Shown piece after piece: positions 12,222 to 23,767 of a stretch of 64,000 bases of DNA. Each line of letters opens with the position of its first letter. Within the stretch, counting starts at the first letter, position 1. The notes beneath the pieces were generated by a model, which worked only from the letters and a program-made list of their open reading frames with translations, made no database searches and had not been told where the DNA came from. Location: the NCBI RefSeq assembly GCF_013368755.1, contig NC_049562.1:5084001-5148000 (forward strand), given 5' to 3'. Source of the stretch: Talaromyces rugulosus (lineage: Eukaryota > Ascomycota > Eurotiomycetes > Eurotiales > Trichocomaceae). The position numbers were made by a program, and so were the translations under genes.

Positions 12222-13095
12222 TATGTATTTCCCTATTGTTTTCCTTCAATTTCATGTTGTACTTACTTTGTTTCGGGATCTCTCTGTGATGTTTGCGTAC
12301 TATATAGAGCGTCTGTGCTTTGGTCTGATAGGGAAGGAAACGTTGAGGGAGTTTGACAATGTCCATTATTTTGAAAAACAAAGTTTGATATTTTGATCTA
12401 CTATTATTTCCTTTGCTAAATTTATTGATAAATTTGAACACAGATCAATGTAGTTGTAAATGTACTTTTTGAGTCGTAAAAGTATCAAGTGAGGTATCGA
12501 TGTCTAACACCTCAATGTATGTCATTGATCTGGCCAAGGTAATATCGATTCCACTATAATTGATATATACGTGTGTTAATTATCTTGGGCATTCAATATT
12601 AGTAAAACTCTACGCGCACGAAGGAATATTACATTTTCTATGCATTTGTAATCAGAATAAATATAGAATCTATATGTATTGACGCCCATCGTATAAAAAC
12701 TGCAAAAGTGGATTAATAGAAATGCATACGAATCAATTTCTGAGATTCTGGTTATACATGGTATAATATAAAATGAGGAGATTCTAGCCACTCTTTTCAA
12801 AATAACCGACATTATGTGTGATATAGCAACATGATTTCATACAACATCGAGCCTTAACCCGACATTCCTCTATGCTGTAAAACTGTCGCTGGTACAGAAT
12901 AATCAATTCTATAGACATCTTCCGCTAACATCATAAAAAGAGAAAGAAACAAAGAAAACACATAACACAAACTGTCCTGCCTCTATCTCTCTCACCAAAG
13001 ACCAAAGGCAGTAGTCACAACTAAGTAAAATGGCGACGACAACAGCAGGGCTAAGTCTAAGTTTTATCATTTTCCGAAAGAGAAGAATGAGCAGA
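12222..13095. other. Intergenic, convergent 3' region
   Basis: Strongly AT-rich DNA between the convergent amidohydrolase and transporter genes. No convincing open frame, RNA gene or repeat was seen. Confidence 0.6.
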
Positions 13096-14831
13096 TTAGG
13101 CAGCTTCCTTGTCTACATTCTCCTTCTTGGCCCAACGTCCACCGCCGCCACCTTCTGGTTTCATGCTCTTCCACTCCATAGCCAATGAACCGAGAGCAGT
13201 AGCGCACGCGCACGCAACGGCGACGTAAAATGCGTCGACAACGGCATTATTGTAGGCCTTCAACACGGCAGGCAGCTGGTCAGGGTCGACAACGGAGCGC
13301 ACGGCGGTGGCACCAACATTGACAATACGGCCAGCATCAATACCATGGACCATACTCGAGATCGACTCGGCCAAGCGGTTGGAAAAGACGTTGTTGGCGA
13401 CTGAAATCCAGAGGGCACCACCAAAGTACTGCGCAAAGAAGATCAACGACACACCGGTCGGAACATCCTGCGGTGCCAGCACCGTCTGTGCGGCTGCGCC
13501 AGGCTGCTGCATGCCAAAGCCGATACCAAGGCCAAAGCATGCCTGGAAGCCAATCCACTGCGCATGGCCGGTCGAGGTCGTGAAAGTGGTCATAAGCCCG
13601 GAGCCGACGGAGAGGAGAATACTGCCTACGATCATGAAAGGCGTGTAGTATCCCGAGTTGGTGACACCCGCACCGGCGAAAATACTGCCCAAGACGAGGC
13701 CAATGACCATGGGGAGCGTCATGATGCCTGATTTGACTGGGGATGCGTCCTTGACAGCCTGGAACCAGATGGGAATATAGTACAAGATCACCATCATCGA
13801 CCCGTTCAGCATAAAGGAGTACCAGAAGCCGGAGACGATGCTACGGCGCAAGAAGATGCGTGGCGGAACCGTACCGTCGTCCTTCTTCCAGTGCTGCACA
13901 GCAATAAACGCCAGCAGCAACACGACGGCGAGGACAAGGAGTGCGACCACACGCCCACTGCTCCAAGCATATGTAGTGCCACCCCACTGCAGTGCCAACA
14001 GAAGACAGATCATGCCTGGCAAAAATAGGGCAGTGCCAATGGGATCAAGCTTCTGGAGTCTCTCGCGTGCTGATAATTGCCCGTTGGAGGCCTCGGGCAG
14101 CTGCAGTACCAGCGCGACGATAACGATGGTCACGGCGCCGATGGGTAGGTTAATGTAGAAACACCATCGCCAAGATACGTTGTCGGTAAAGGCACCACCC
14201 ATCATAGGCGCCACAATGGACGCAATTCCAAAAACGCCGCCCAGAATACCAGTGTACATGGGTCGCTTGTGTAGCGGCGCCATATGGACCATGATAACGA
14301 TCACACCAGACGACAAACCCGATGCCCCAATTCCGGCAATAGCTCGTCCGACGATAAAGACTGTCGAGGATGGCGCCGCACCAGATACCACTGACCCAAT
14401 TTCAAACAGTAGGATTGCTGCCAGGAACACCCACTTAGGTGAGTAGAAGGTGTACACGCGGCCAAATACCAGTTGGAACGAGCAGCAGGTCAGCAGATAG
14501 GCACTGCCGTACCATCCAATGTCACCCAGAGAGTTGAATGTGTCGGTGATGCGCGGTGTTGCTGTTGTGATAATGGTTCTGTCCTAAGTCCGTTATTAAC
14601 ATTGCGACAGGTCGAAAAACGTAGCGCATAGAGTCACTAGCTTACCAATGCTACCAGGAAAATGGCCAGATACAGAGAAAGCATGATGACAATGACCTTG
14701 GGCAGTGGAGGATACTGCGTGTTGTCTTTATCACATGCATTGTCGTTGGACTTGTGGTTTACTGCATCGACTGAGCTGTTAACGCTGTCCGCACGCAGAG
14801 TGCGGTTGGTGTCATCGTCCAAGGTAGCCAT
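13096..14831 (-). CDS. MFS drug:H+ antiporter, DHA2 (14-TM) type exporter
   Basis: Efflux pump of the DHA2 family, related to AflT/AurT-type cluster transporters, 557 residues. Two exons on the minus strand: 14646-14831 and 13096-14583, joined as FLVAL|DRTIITTATPRI, which restores the family's conserved DRTI(V/I)xTAxP motif. Other family motifs: RAIAGIGASG near TM4-5, SWRWCFYINLPIG after TM6, and multiple hydrophobic segments to about residue 530. The N-terminus is hydrophilic (Asp/Asn-rich) and cytosolic. It shares a 470-base divergent promoter with the hemerythrin gene. Role inferred from context: plasma-membrane export of the pigment or its monomer. Confidence 0.93.
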
Positions 14832-15304
14832 GGTGAACAAATTTGTCAAACTAGATGGCTATTCGAGGAGTGGAATATACAGGCATATCTACGTGCAGCT
14901 GGAGTTGTTCTTGTAAGACGCAAGATAGGGCTATTTTCTAGGGTTTTAGGGTTATCCTCGGAGGCGAACAGGCTGTTTCGGGTCCGAGAGAATGACCCCG
15001 AGGCGATTTTTTCCTCATCGGGAAAGGTCCTTCCACATTAGGAAAAGATTATCTCCCGGCCAGGCTTACCCCCGAAAAATGTTACTTTTAATGCCCGAAA
15101 ACTAGTATTAGACAAAGAAAACAGACGGGCCGAGCGTTATTTAGGCAGTGATCGATCGGCCGTATTTCATCACGGCGGCTATGGCACAGCTTTCTCGGTC
15201 GCCTCGGTGCCCCCGAAAAAGACCGCGAACCCAACACGAGAAAACATAAATAGGCCCGTAACAGCCGCCTGGTCAGCACAGAGCTGAACTGTTTTCCAAC
15301 TAGC
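14832..15304. promoter_or_regulatory. Divergent promoter (MFS / hemerythrin)
   Basis: Holds a dense run of CCGA/TCGG-type sites, including ATGCCCGA at 15091-15098, CCCCGA elements near 14995, 15070 and 15215, and a TATA-like ACATAAATA at 15244-15252 before the hemerythrin start. Likely bidirectional cluster promoter. Confidence 0.55.
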
Positions 15305-16348
15305 ATGTCCTCCGCCATTAGACCGATTACTCGACGTTATCTATCGACACCACGGGCCTCCCTTTCGACTTCTGTTCTGTATCATAGACCGTCGCATTTG
15401 GTTTACCATCGCCAAGTGACTCTCACTGTCTTGCCGCTATACGCGTCCATCAGAAAAGCAACGACCATGGCAACAACCACAAAGACGATGACCACCAACA
15501 CCACTATCCAGCAAGAGAAGCCCTGGACTAGCCACCCGTTCAAGCTGATTTCCGACACGGGCCTGAATGCCCGTTCTGATGTTCCGCGCGACCATTATGT
15601 GGTCAAGTTCACCAAAGATATGGCGCTGGTGCACAATCTGGTTTTGCGCGGGCTTAATGCGGCGTACAACCAGTGTCTGTCGGTAACACCAGGCACACAG
15701 GCAGCCCAGGATTTTCTTATCTTCAACCAGTGTGTGTTTGAGATGCTCAAGTCACACCACGACATGGAAGAGGAGGAGTTGTTTCCCAGGCTCGAAAAGG
15801 CCCTCAATCAGCCAGGTGCAATGGCAAACAATGTGGCTGAGCATCACGACTTCCACGACGGCCTCATGCGTTTCCACGACTATGTATTTAATACCGAAGC
15901 CGACGACTATGACGGGCCGACGCTACACGCTATTATCGAGTCATTCGGCTCGCTGGTAGAAAAGCATCTACACAACGAAATCGCGCCGCTATACGACCTC
16001 CACGTCATCGAGAGTAACACTCTAAAGGCACTCTGGAACGATGTCGAGAAAGACTATCAACCTAACTTTGACAAATATCGGTATGTTACTATCCCCTTGA
16101 TTTCATATCTTTTTTATTTTGGTCAGATTATCAAGCTAACTCTGTTTCTCATTAGCCATGTCCCATTAGCTATGACTTGCGCCGACAATAGTTTTGAATT
16201 GGACGGCCAGGTGACGCCGTTTCCAGGCCTTCCAGTCTTTGCGGCATATATTGTCAAGTTCTTGTTAGGTCGCAAGTTTTCGGGCGCCTGGGAGTTTGCG
16301 CCATCTGACTTTACCGGACGGCCACGGCTGCAGCAAGCGTCGTTGTAA
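15305..16348 (+). CDS. Hemerythrin-like domain protein
   Basis: Protein with a hemerythrin HHE four-helix domain, which binds a di-iron centre or oxygen in known members. Exons 15305-16080 and 16156-16348 give 322 residues. Candidate iron ligands in order: MALVHN, SHHDMEEEELFP, EHHDFHDGL and KHLHNEI. The first 60 residues are Arg/Ser/Thr-rich without acidic residues and could be a mitochondrial presequence; an in-frame ATG at 15467 would remove it. The intron is 75 bases long (a multiple of three) and free of stops, so retention would add a hydrophobic stretch of 25 residues. Located between the exporter and the fasciclin gene, inside the cluster. I know no established job for this family in this pathway type. 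Redox protection or iron-dependent oxidation are guesses. Confidence 0.88.
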   Translation: MSSAIRPITRRYLSTPRASLSTSVLYHRPSHLVYHRQVTLTVLPLYASIRKATTMATTTKTMTTNTTIQQEKPWTSHPFKLISDTGLNARSDVPRDHYVVKFTKDMALVHNLVLRGLNAAYNQCLSVTPGTQAAQDFLIFNQCVFEMLKSHHDMEEEELFPRLEKALNQPGAMANNVAEHHDFHDGLMRFHDYVFNTEADDYDGPTLHAIIESFGSLVEKHLHNEIAPLYDLHVIESNTLKALWNDVEKDYQPNFDKYRYVTIPLISYLFYFGQIIKLTLFLISHVPLAMTCADNSFELDGQVTPFPGLPVFAAYIVKFLLGRKFSGAWEFAPSDFTGRPRLQQASL

Positions 16349-17149
16349 GGATATGATATGATATGATTGATTGCACGGATGGTGTTATTTGGAGTTATTT
16401 TGCGGGATTTAGCATTTTTAGGTTTTGCTTTTCAATGGCCTGTATAGAAGATATGTGATATTCGGACAAGTTAGATCATTCGTGAAATTTGACGAATTTG
16501 ACGACAATCTTGTTTCCATTTAATTTGCTACAAGTAATCTCCGTCTATATAGAATATACTATCTGAGCTTACTTTTTATTCTTTTCTCTTCTCTTCTAAG
16601 AACGGCGCGTAGTCTAGAGCTCATATTAGACACTTTCCTAATTCAGAAATCCATCAATTAATTTTCAAAGGATGTTCAAATTACAATTTTTTTTCTCCTC
16701 TTTTTTTTCTTCAGATAATCTTAAAACATAGTAACGATATATAGCTTAGATATAAGCATTCACACAAGCCTCTAGGGGCCATAAAACTATGGAAGTGAGA
16801 TCTCAACGCGAGTGCCTGGCCTATGTACCGATCCCGCAGATATTCCCCGATCGAGCAATATCTACACCAAACAATCACCCGTGACGTCATGTGTAGGAGG
16901 GATACTTCAAATATGCACTGACAAATACTCTATTAATGCCCAAGATTCTTTCAGTCACAATAATATAACCTAAAAGCGGCGGCAACGTAAATAAAATTTG
17001 TTCCCTAATCAACCAGCAAGCCCTATATGCTATCCAAACGCCAGGTAATCACCATAACCTTGAAACAAAATAAACAAAAAGAAAGAAAAAAAGCAAAAAT
17101 AAGTACAAAAGAGAATCTATATAACGATAGACATGGCATACTATTCACA
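16349..17149. other. Intergenic, convergent 3' region
   Basis: AT-rich, pyrimidine-tract-rich sequence between the convergent hemerythrin and fasciclin genes. No gene or repeat recognised. Confidence 0.6.
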
Positions 17150-18613
17150 TTAAACTCGCAATTCACTCATGAGCGGCTGCAATCGTTCAATCCACTGGTC
17201 GACTGTTAACGTCTCCTCTGTCGTGCCAGCAGCGGACCAGTCGAAAAAGCGAAAAAACCATGGACGATTGTCTGGTGATCTGGGTGATTCATCCTCTTGG
17301 TTGTTTTCTGAATCAACGACACCAGGCGGTACCAAAATGGTGTCGATACCGTGTACGACTCCGTCCATGGCAACCATGTCTGGCATGGCTAGAGGAACCA
17401 GTGAGTTGATCCGCACCGATTGACGGTTATTGGGGCTTTCAGCCGGCTGGACGGAAATATTTAGGCCTTGATCAGTAATCAAGCTAGGTAGGACGATCTG
17501 TCCCCAGAGAAGATAAAAAGTTAGTTAGGAACAGCAGAGCCAAAAAAAAATAAAAATAAAAAAAGAATTATTTGTATTCACCTCCGAGTCAGTGTTCACA
17601 GGAAGTTGACCGCGGCCATCCTCTTGGAAAAACACATCGGAAAAGAGGGTCTGGTTGGCGACGATGTGGTAGGCCAACAGGGCGCGAAGGTAATCCTCGC
17701 CGCCAGGGCCGAAGAAGAATTGGTTAGCTTTACGACCGAGTTTGGCAAAGGCAGCTTCAGTCGGTGCAAAGATGGTCTGGCCAACGTGTGTCGAAGTGTC
17801 GTTAACAAGCACGGCCAGATCGACGGTTTTGGTCAATGCCTGACGAAACGTGGCAAACTCGTCGTGAGAACGCAGGATATGAGTCGTCGACTCGGGCAGG
17901 AAGATCACGCGGTCAACCAGATGGATGTAGCCATTAGTTGCTTTCTGAAACGTCGAAGTCAGTGGCGATCGAATTGATTTACTTCATATTGTTGGCTTTG
18001 TTCTTACCTGGTCGGGGACAATAATAGTCGAGCGACGGTTGAAAGTGATGTCCTTTTCGTCTTCGTCATCATCATCATACTCAGGGTCGACTGTTTGGAC
18101 GCTTATCCGCTGCTTATAGTTGAAGAAGACGTCAGCGTTGACAAAGGACTGCACCGTGTTCTGGGTGTGCAGGGCGGCAGCCGACGAATTTCCGAGGCTC
18201 ATATGATAGCCAACTAGGAACTTCCAGTAGAACCACGGCAGATCATGCTCGAAGCTCTCCCGCGCAACGGCTTCGTTTGTGGGAGCGAACAACGTGAAGC
18301 GGGCCTGTGGCGTATCCAGACCCTTCACAATATCGTCGAACTGGCCGACCCACTGTGCAAAGGCCGAGATGCGGCTGTCATCCTGCAAAAGACCCCAAAC
18401 TGTCCGGTCTTGAGGAGGCTTAACATCATCAACGGCTACTGATGATGACGTCGTGTCAACCGTCTGTACTGGCTCTTTGGGCGTGCGGATAGGCTTTTGC
18501 GTTGTGCCTTGCCAGTTGACAAAATACACTTGCGCCACGAATGAGACAGCGACGATGACGGAGAATGCGCGAGAGGCCTTGAACACCGCCCTTTTGATCT
18601 TAACTGAGCTCAT
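17150..18613 (-). CDS. Fasciclin (FAS1)-domain protein, AurS/CTB11-like
   Basis: Two FAS1 domains on a membrane-anchored or secreted protein, 438 residues. Exons on the minus strand: 18008-18613, 17582-17944, 17150-17497. Residues about 10-35 (AFSVIVAVSFVAQVYFVNW) form a signal anchor. FAS1 domain 1 includes FTLFAPTNEAV. FAS1 domain 2 includes the motif HLVDRVIFLP, then TIFAPTEAAFAKLG and later VHGIDTILVPP. An acidic run (YDDDDEDEKD) lies between them. Potential N-glycosylation sites are present (NSSA, NDTS, NQTL). In aurofusarin and cercosporin clusters the fasciclin protein works with the laccase in regio- or stereocontrolled oxidative coupling outside the cell. The divergent pairing with the laccase gene fits that. 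The ATG at 18613 was chosen because it directly precedes the anchor; an in-frame upstream ATG (18685) is possible. Confidence 0.92.
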
Positions 18614-19118
18614 GATAGCAAGCCTGTCTATGGGAACGCTAGAACCGTTGATCGGATTGGATTGTATGGGATTTCTCTTTGTCACTTGTATGCAGTCAAC
18701 TAAGAGTGAAATTATGACATTGGTAAATATCGAAGGGGGTATATGGCCTATCTATCTATTTGTCTGCCTGCCTGTCTGCTATATCTTGCTATCATATCCT
18801 GCCGGCCCTGCAGCCCCACGTGGCCCCGAATTACGCTTTATAAAATAAGCCCGGGCATCTATATTATTACTAAATTAGGGCTCGATCGAGTGCTTTTGGC
18901 CCCATTTTTTCCTTCTTGGGCGGACGCGGGGTAATCATATCGGGTTCGGGGCCCTGTATCGGGGTTAATGAGGGAAAAATGATCCCGAACCCTAAACATG
19001 TGTTATTGACGGAACGTGAATAACTCATTATAATAACAAAGATGGCCGGCGCTCGAATATAAGAAAAAAATATCAAAGAAAATACCTTTAGTAGTCACTG
19101 TTTTTAAAAGATACGATA
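18614..19118. promoter_or_regulatory. Divergent promoter (fasciclin / laccase)
   Basis: About 500 bases without a gene. Contains CCGGGCAT at 18851-18858, a TTATAAAATA TATA-like element at 18838-18847, and clustered TCGGG/CCCGA sites at 18935-18990. Likely co-expresses the two coupling proteins. Confidence 0.55.
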
Positions 19119-21472
19119 ATGGAGTCGTGGTTTCTCCTTCTTCTCAGCGTCCTACTACGCGACGTTGCGCTGGTTACTGGCAAGCATGTGCGACACGAAA
19201 TGACGCTGACCTGGGAGCTGGGAGCCCCTAATGGTCAGGTACGCGAGATGATCAAGATGAATGGTCAATTCCCTGGTCCTACATTCGTTTGGGACGAAGA
19301 TGATGACGTTGAGGTGTGTATTTCTTTTCTTAGGAACATTGTCATTTTCTAATCCTCTTATTTTAGGTTATTGTTCATAATCGTATGCCATTTAACAACA
19401 CCGTCCACTGGCATGGCCTCATGTAAGAATTACAAAGAGATAAAACGTTTCCCATCTTATTAATGTCTGTCCAGGATGCAAGGTACTCCCTGGTCCGATG
19501 GGGCCCCCGGTCTCTCGCAAAAACCTATCGAAATGGACCAAAGTTTCATCTATCGCTTCAAGGCCTCTCCAGCGGGAACTCACTGGTAAGCTTTTCTTTA
19601 GATTTCCTTGAGATGTTACTTCATTGTTTTTATGTTCATAGGTGCTAATGGGACGATCAGGTATCATGCGCATTCAAGAGCCACCCTGCTTGACGGCTTA
19701 TACGGCTCCATCTTTATCCGGTAAGCAGACTCGATGAGATCAAGACAACGTGTCTCGGAAAGTAAGAATATCTGACTAACAAATTCATACTCACAGACCA
19801 AAGCCAACGGTGCCGGTGCCATGGGAGCTAATTAACTCTGATGAAAAAGAGGTCGAAGCCATGCGCAAGGCGGCGCTAGATCCGTCCTTGATGCTGGTGT
19901 CAGACTGGTCTCAATTCAAATCGTGGGAGTACATGAATGCTATGGACGAGTCGCGACTGAGTATGTTGTAAGTACATATCTACCAGAAAAGGTCATAAAA
20001 CTGATGGCTGACTGACTTTTTTCTTTGAAGCTGCGTCGATAGTATCCTGATCAACGGCAAAGGCAGTGTCTACTGTCCTGGAGAAGACTATCTAGTAGAA
20101 CATACTAGCACTTACATGAAATATGGCCTGTATCCCGGTCACGTCAATGATAAGGGGTAAGCAAATAGCTCTCTCATTCAAAGTGATACATTCCCAAACC
20201 TGACTAATTCCTTTTCTCTCTAGATGCTTCCCGTTCATGAGATCCACCGAAGGAAAGTATTTGGTTGCTGGACGGCCGGAAAAAGTGCCACTACATCTAC
20301 AAAAAGGATGCATTCCATCGCAAGGTGACGAGATAGTCGTCGAAGTCGACCCAAATGCCAACAGATGGATCAGTCTCAACTTCATCGCTGCTTCGACAAT
20401 GAAGACGACCATGTTTGCCGTTGCTGGTCACCGCATGTGGGTGTACGAGGTTGATGGCCACTATGTCGAACCGCATCTAGTTGATACAGTCAAAATGTAC
20501 GCGGGCGAGCGCTATGCCGTACTTGTGGAACTCGATCAGCAGCCGGGCGACTACACTATCCATGTGCCGGACAGTGGACTGACGCAAGTAATCAGCGCAT
20601 ATGCCACGCTGCGATACAAGACTTCTGGCCGCGACGGTGAACGGCCGCCGCGCGTGGAGAGCCCCCTCACGTACGGTGGACAAAACACCAGCGATCTCGT
20701 GGAGCTCAACCGAGACCATCTACCTCCATACCCGCCGCTGGCGCCGGCGCCCAAGGCTGATGTTCACCATGTTTTGTATACGCATCGCTGGCACAGCCCG
20801 TGGCAGTACACCATCAGCGGTGGTGGCATGTATGCTGAGGATCGCAGCGCCTATACGCCGCTACTATACGACACGGAGCAGCCCGATGCGCTCAACGAAA
20901 GTCTCGTCATCCGCACTCTCAACGGCAGCTGGGTTGACCTGGTGCTACAAGTGGGCTCACTGCCCGACCAACCTCAAGAATTCCCGCATTTTGTGCATAA
21001 ACACACGGGCAAGACGTGGCAAGTCGGTGCTGGTCAGGGTATCTGGAAGTACTCGTCTGTCGATGAAGCTGCTGCAGCCGAGCCGGCCAGCTTCAACTTC
21101 AAAGACCCAAACTACCGCGACACTTTTGTCACCTCGTTCAACGGACCATCGTGGATTGTGCTGCGCTACCAGGTTGTCAACCCGGGTCCATGGCTGTTTC
21201 ACTGCCACATCGAGACGCATCTGGCTGGCGGTATGGCCGTGGCCATCCTCGACGGTATCGACGCCTGGCCGGAGATCCCACCAGAGTACGCCGTCGATGG
21301 CTTCGGTTTTCTCCCCGGCCAGGAACGCCCTGCCGTCAAAGATGGCTCCTTTATTATGGATGGGGTCCTTGATGCTGTGCACGACCAGCAGCAGGCCCTT
21401 AATCAATCCGCCGGCAGTTGGAACACGCTGGTGCACAAGATGATTGACTTTTTGCAAACTACGATTTCATAA
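19119..21472 (+). CDS. Multicopper oxidase (laccase, Gip1/CTB12-like)
   Basis: Secreted laccase-type oxidase, 655 residues from seven exons: 19119-19313, 19367-19422, 19475-19585, 19661-19720, 19797-19967, 20031-20156, 20224-21472. Residues 1-20 are a signal peptide. All four copper motifs are seen: HWHG (residues 79-82), WYHAHS (121-126, completed across an intron), HFVHKH near residue 490 (family HPxHxH, with Val in place of Pro) and [12 protein letters not shown] near the C-terminus, which holds the type-1 Cys. N-glycosylation sites (NNT, NTS, NES, NGS) fit secretion. Family role: one-electron oxidation of phenolic monomers, leading to C-C coupled dimers. The divergent fasciclin neighbour is the usual partner. 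Confidence 0.95.
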
Positions 21473-22444
21473 GCCCCCATCTTTCTTTCTCTTTTCTTTC
21501 TTGTCACAAATTACTCTCTCATATCTGTCTTGGGCGTCTGGTTTGTTTTTATGGGACGCTATACCTATCTTAGAATTATTTTTTCTTTGTATCAGATTCA
21601 TCGCTGTATATATTAAATATATCACTTTTCATTTAATATCTGCATAAAAGATCTTTTTCTCCCTCTTTCTTTATATGTATATCTCCATCAATCTACAGTG
21701 AGCATTTATCCGGTTAACCATGACCTACCTCTTCACGAATGGCATTGCAATAGCAGAAGCGAAAAAAATCACACCGTTCAAAACCTCAAGTGCTTTACTT
21801 TATTCTGTAGTCTATCAAGAAAAATTTTTGGTATTGATGATGAAACTGTATCAAGTGGTCACTATATAACGGGGTATATGTGAGGCTATCTTCCTCGACA
21901 TATATATCAATTGATCACTTGATTGATGTCAAGTATATAAATTCGTTTATAATTAAATAGTCAGTATGTGACAAAAATATTCAACTGCGCTGTATATCAA
22001 GAATGTTCTTTCCATTAATTTCAACTTGAAGTTGATGCGCTCATCAAATTGCGGTAAGTAGCACTCAGGCACAACACTAAAACACGCACATGGCTACAGG
22101 GCCCCTTGGCTTATGTTCCAAATAAAATTTAATAGTTGAGAATATTCAAAGAATTTTAAAATTGTAATATTTACAAATTTTTTTCATTTTCATATAAAAT
22201 ACTATTCTAAAACAGCAGCTTAGAAAAGCTATACTAACCTATTCACAGGTTGTTCCTCGCCGAAATATCTTCACCAGGTATCAAAACCATCAATCTCTCC
22301 ACCCCCACCACCGCGCCGTAGAAAAGGAAATGTAAAAGAAAGGAAGAGAGAACAGAAAAGATATGTACAAATCGGACTAGTCATCATCTGATCATCAACG
22401 CCAATTCAAAAAGAAAAGAAAAGAAAAATAAGGTATGTATAATT
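21473..22444. other. Intergenic, convergent 3' region
   Basis: AT-rich 3' regions of the laccase and the AflR-type regulator, with microsatellite-like A/G runs near 22325-22425. Nothing gene-like. Confidence 0.6.
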
Positions 22445-23767
22445 TCATGTAGATTGGCCCCCATTCACTTTCACCGTGGCTGAACAAAGAATATCATTTA
22501 ATTTTGTGCGTAGGAGTGACTCGAGAGAAGAGTAAAGAGGCTGTTCAAACTCGTTGGCGGATTGCTTAGCACGGCCATTGCGCTCGATAAAGCCCTCAAG
22601 GAGTTTCTCTACTTTGGCTAGGTCATCGAGCACAACCTGAGCCACCATACGCAAGTTGTGGTTACCAAGATGAAGTTCGAACTGGCCGATCTTTATTGGC
22701 ATCATTCGCACAGCGTCATTGTTATCGTCGAGGATTGCCTGATACCAGGATAAGATCTTGGTGACAGCTTGTGTAATCAACAGAGCAAAGTTGTAGTCAA
22801 GTGAACAGGGGCACGACACCACCGACGAAATGTTAGCGAGGGCCGTCTGGTTCATGTGGAGTACCTCGTCAAGGCTGCGCGATGACTGGTCATTGCGTGA
22901 ATTGAGAATACAGTTCTCCGACGGTGAATGTAGCGCTTGAAGTGTGCTCAAGGTGATCTCGACGCATGACTGTTGATCATGCTGTAGCGAGGGCATGTCG
23001 GTTACTGATGAGATTGATGACGATGATGGTGCTAAGGACGAGGTCGATAACGATGACAACGATGACAACGATGACAACGAAGAAAGTGATGCATCGGAGC
23101 CATGGTGGTGGCTGTGGTAACTAGTACTGTTGTTGTTCATGGTATCAGACACGGACGGGAATAGTGGTGGAGGAAAGGTGAGGCCAAAGTTCTCGTCGTG
23201 ATTTGACAATTCCTGGTCTAGGCTCGACCAGTCAAATGGAAACTGAAAGTCAAGCTGCCCAGCTGCATTGGTAAAGCCGGGGGAAGGTACTGATCGAGGA
23301 GGGCTTTTGGTGGAAAAGCCGTCTAGGCTGCTATCACTGGAGATGCCATCACCAGAGCTACTAACCGTTCGTGACACCCCTGCCAGATCCTCGGCGAACG
23401 ACTCAAGGCCATGGTAGCTTAGAGTGGCGAGGAAATCATCGGGTAGGTTGAGATCTGGCGAGCTGCTGCGCGGAGTGCTTCCTGTGTGAGCCAGTCGCTC
23501 TGAAAGGCGGCGACGACCTTTGCGTTGCACAATGCTGTAGTTGCAGGGAATGTCGCGAGCGTCACAGCGGGCACACTTGGGGTGCTGTTTGCTGCATCGC
23601 ACCTTGGACTTGGCACACCCATCACAGCTGTCCCTGATCTTTTTCAGTTGAATGCCACTGACAGGTTCGTCAAGCAGCGGTGTCGTTGAAGTTGATGACG
23701 ATTCTGTTGCCATTGACGTTGTCCTGATCAAGGATGCTGGTCTCCGAGTCTGCGAGTCACAATCCAT
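22445..23767 (-). CDS. Zn2Cys6 transcription factor, AflR/AurR1 type (cluster regulator)
   Basis: Single-exon regulator of 440 residues. The N-terminal zinc binuclear cluster is DSCDGCAKSKVRC followed by KCARCDARDIPC, then a basic segment (QRKGRRRLSERL). This spacing is the AflR-type C6 class, which often recognises CGG-half-site palindromes such as TCG-N5-CGA. The middle is Ser-rich, with a 9-base tandem repeat at 23052-23080 coding for a repeated Ser-Ser-Leu. The C-terminal third (LALLITQAVTKILSWYQAIL) resembles the AflR C-terminal domain. The ATG at 23767 was preferred because it follows a frame of unconserved residues; ATGs at 23863 and about 23713 are alternatives. At the right end of the cluster, it is the best candidate for the pathway activator and for binding the shared promoter motif. 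Confidence 0.92.
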   Translation of the reverse strand: MDCDSQTRRPASLIRTTSMATESSSTSTTPLLDEPVSGIQLKKIRDSCDGCAKSKVRCSKQHPKCARCDARDIPCNYSIVQRKGRRRLSERLAHTGSTPRSSSPDLNLPDDFLATLSYHGLESFAEDLAGVSRTVSSSGDGISSDSSLDGFSTKSPPRSVPSPGFTNAAGQLDFQFPFDWSSLDQELSNHDENFGLTFPPPLFPSVSDTMNNNSTSYHSHHHGSDASLSSLSSLSSLSSLSTSSLAPSSSSISSVTDMPSLQHDQQSCVEITLSTLQALHSPSENCILNSRNDQSSRSLDEVLHMNQTALANISSVVSCPCSLDYNFALLITQAVTKILSWYQAILDDNNDAVRMMPIKIGQFELHLGNHNLRMVAQVVLDDLAKVEKLLEGFIERNGRAKQSANEFEQPLYSSLESLLRTKLNDILCSATVKVNGGQST

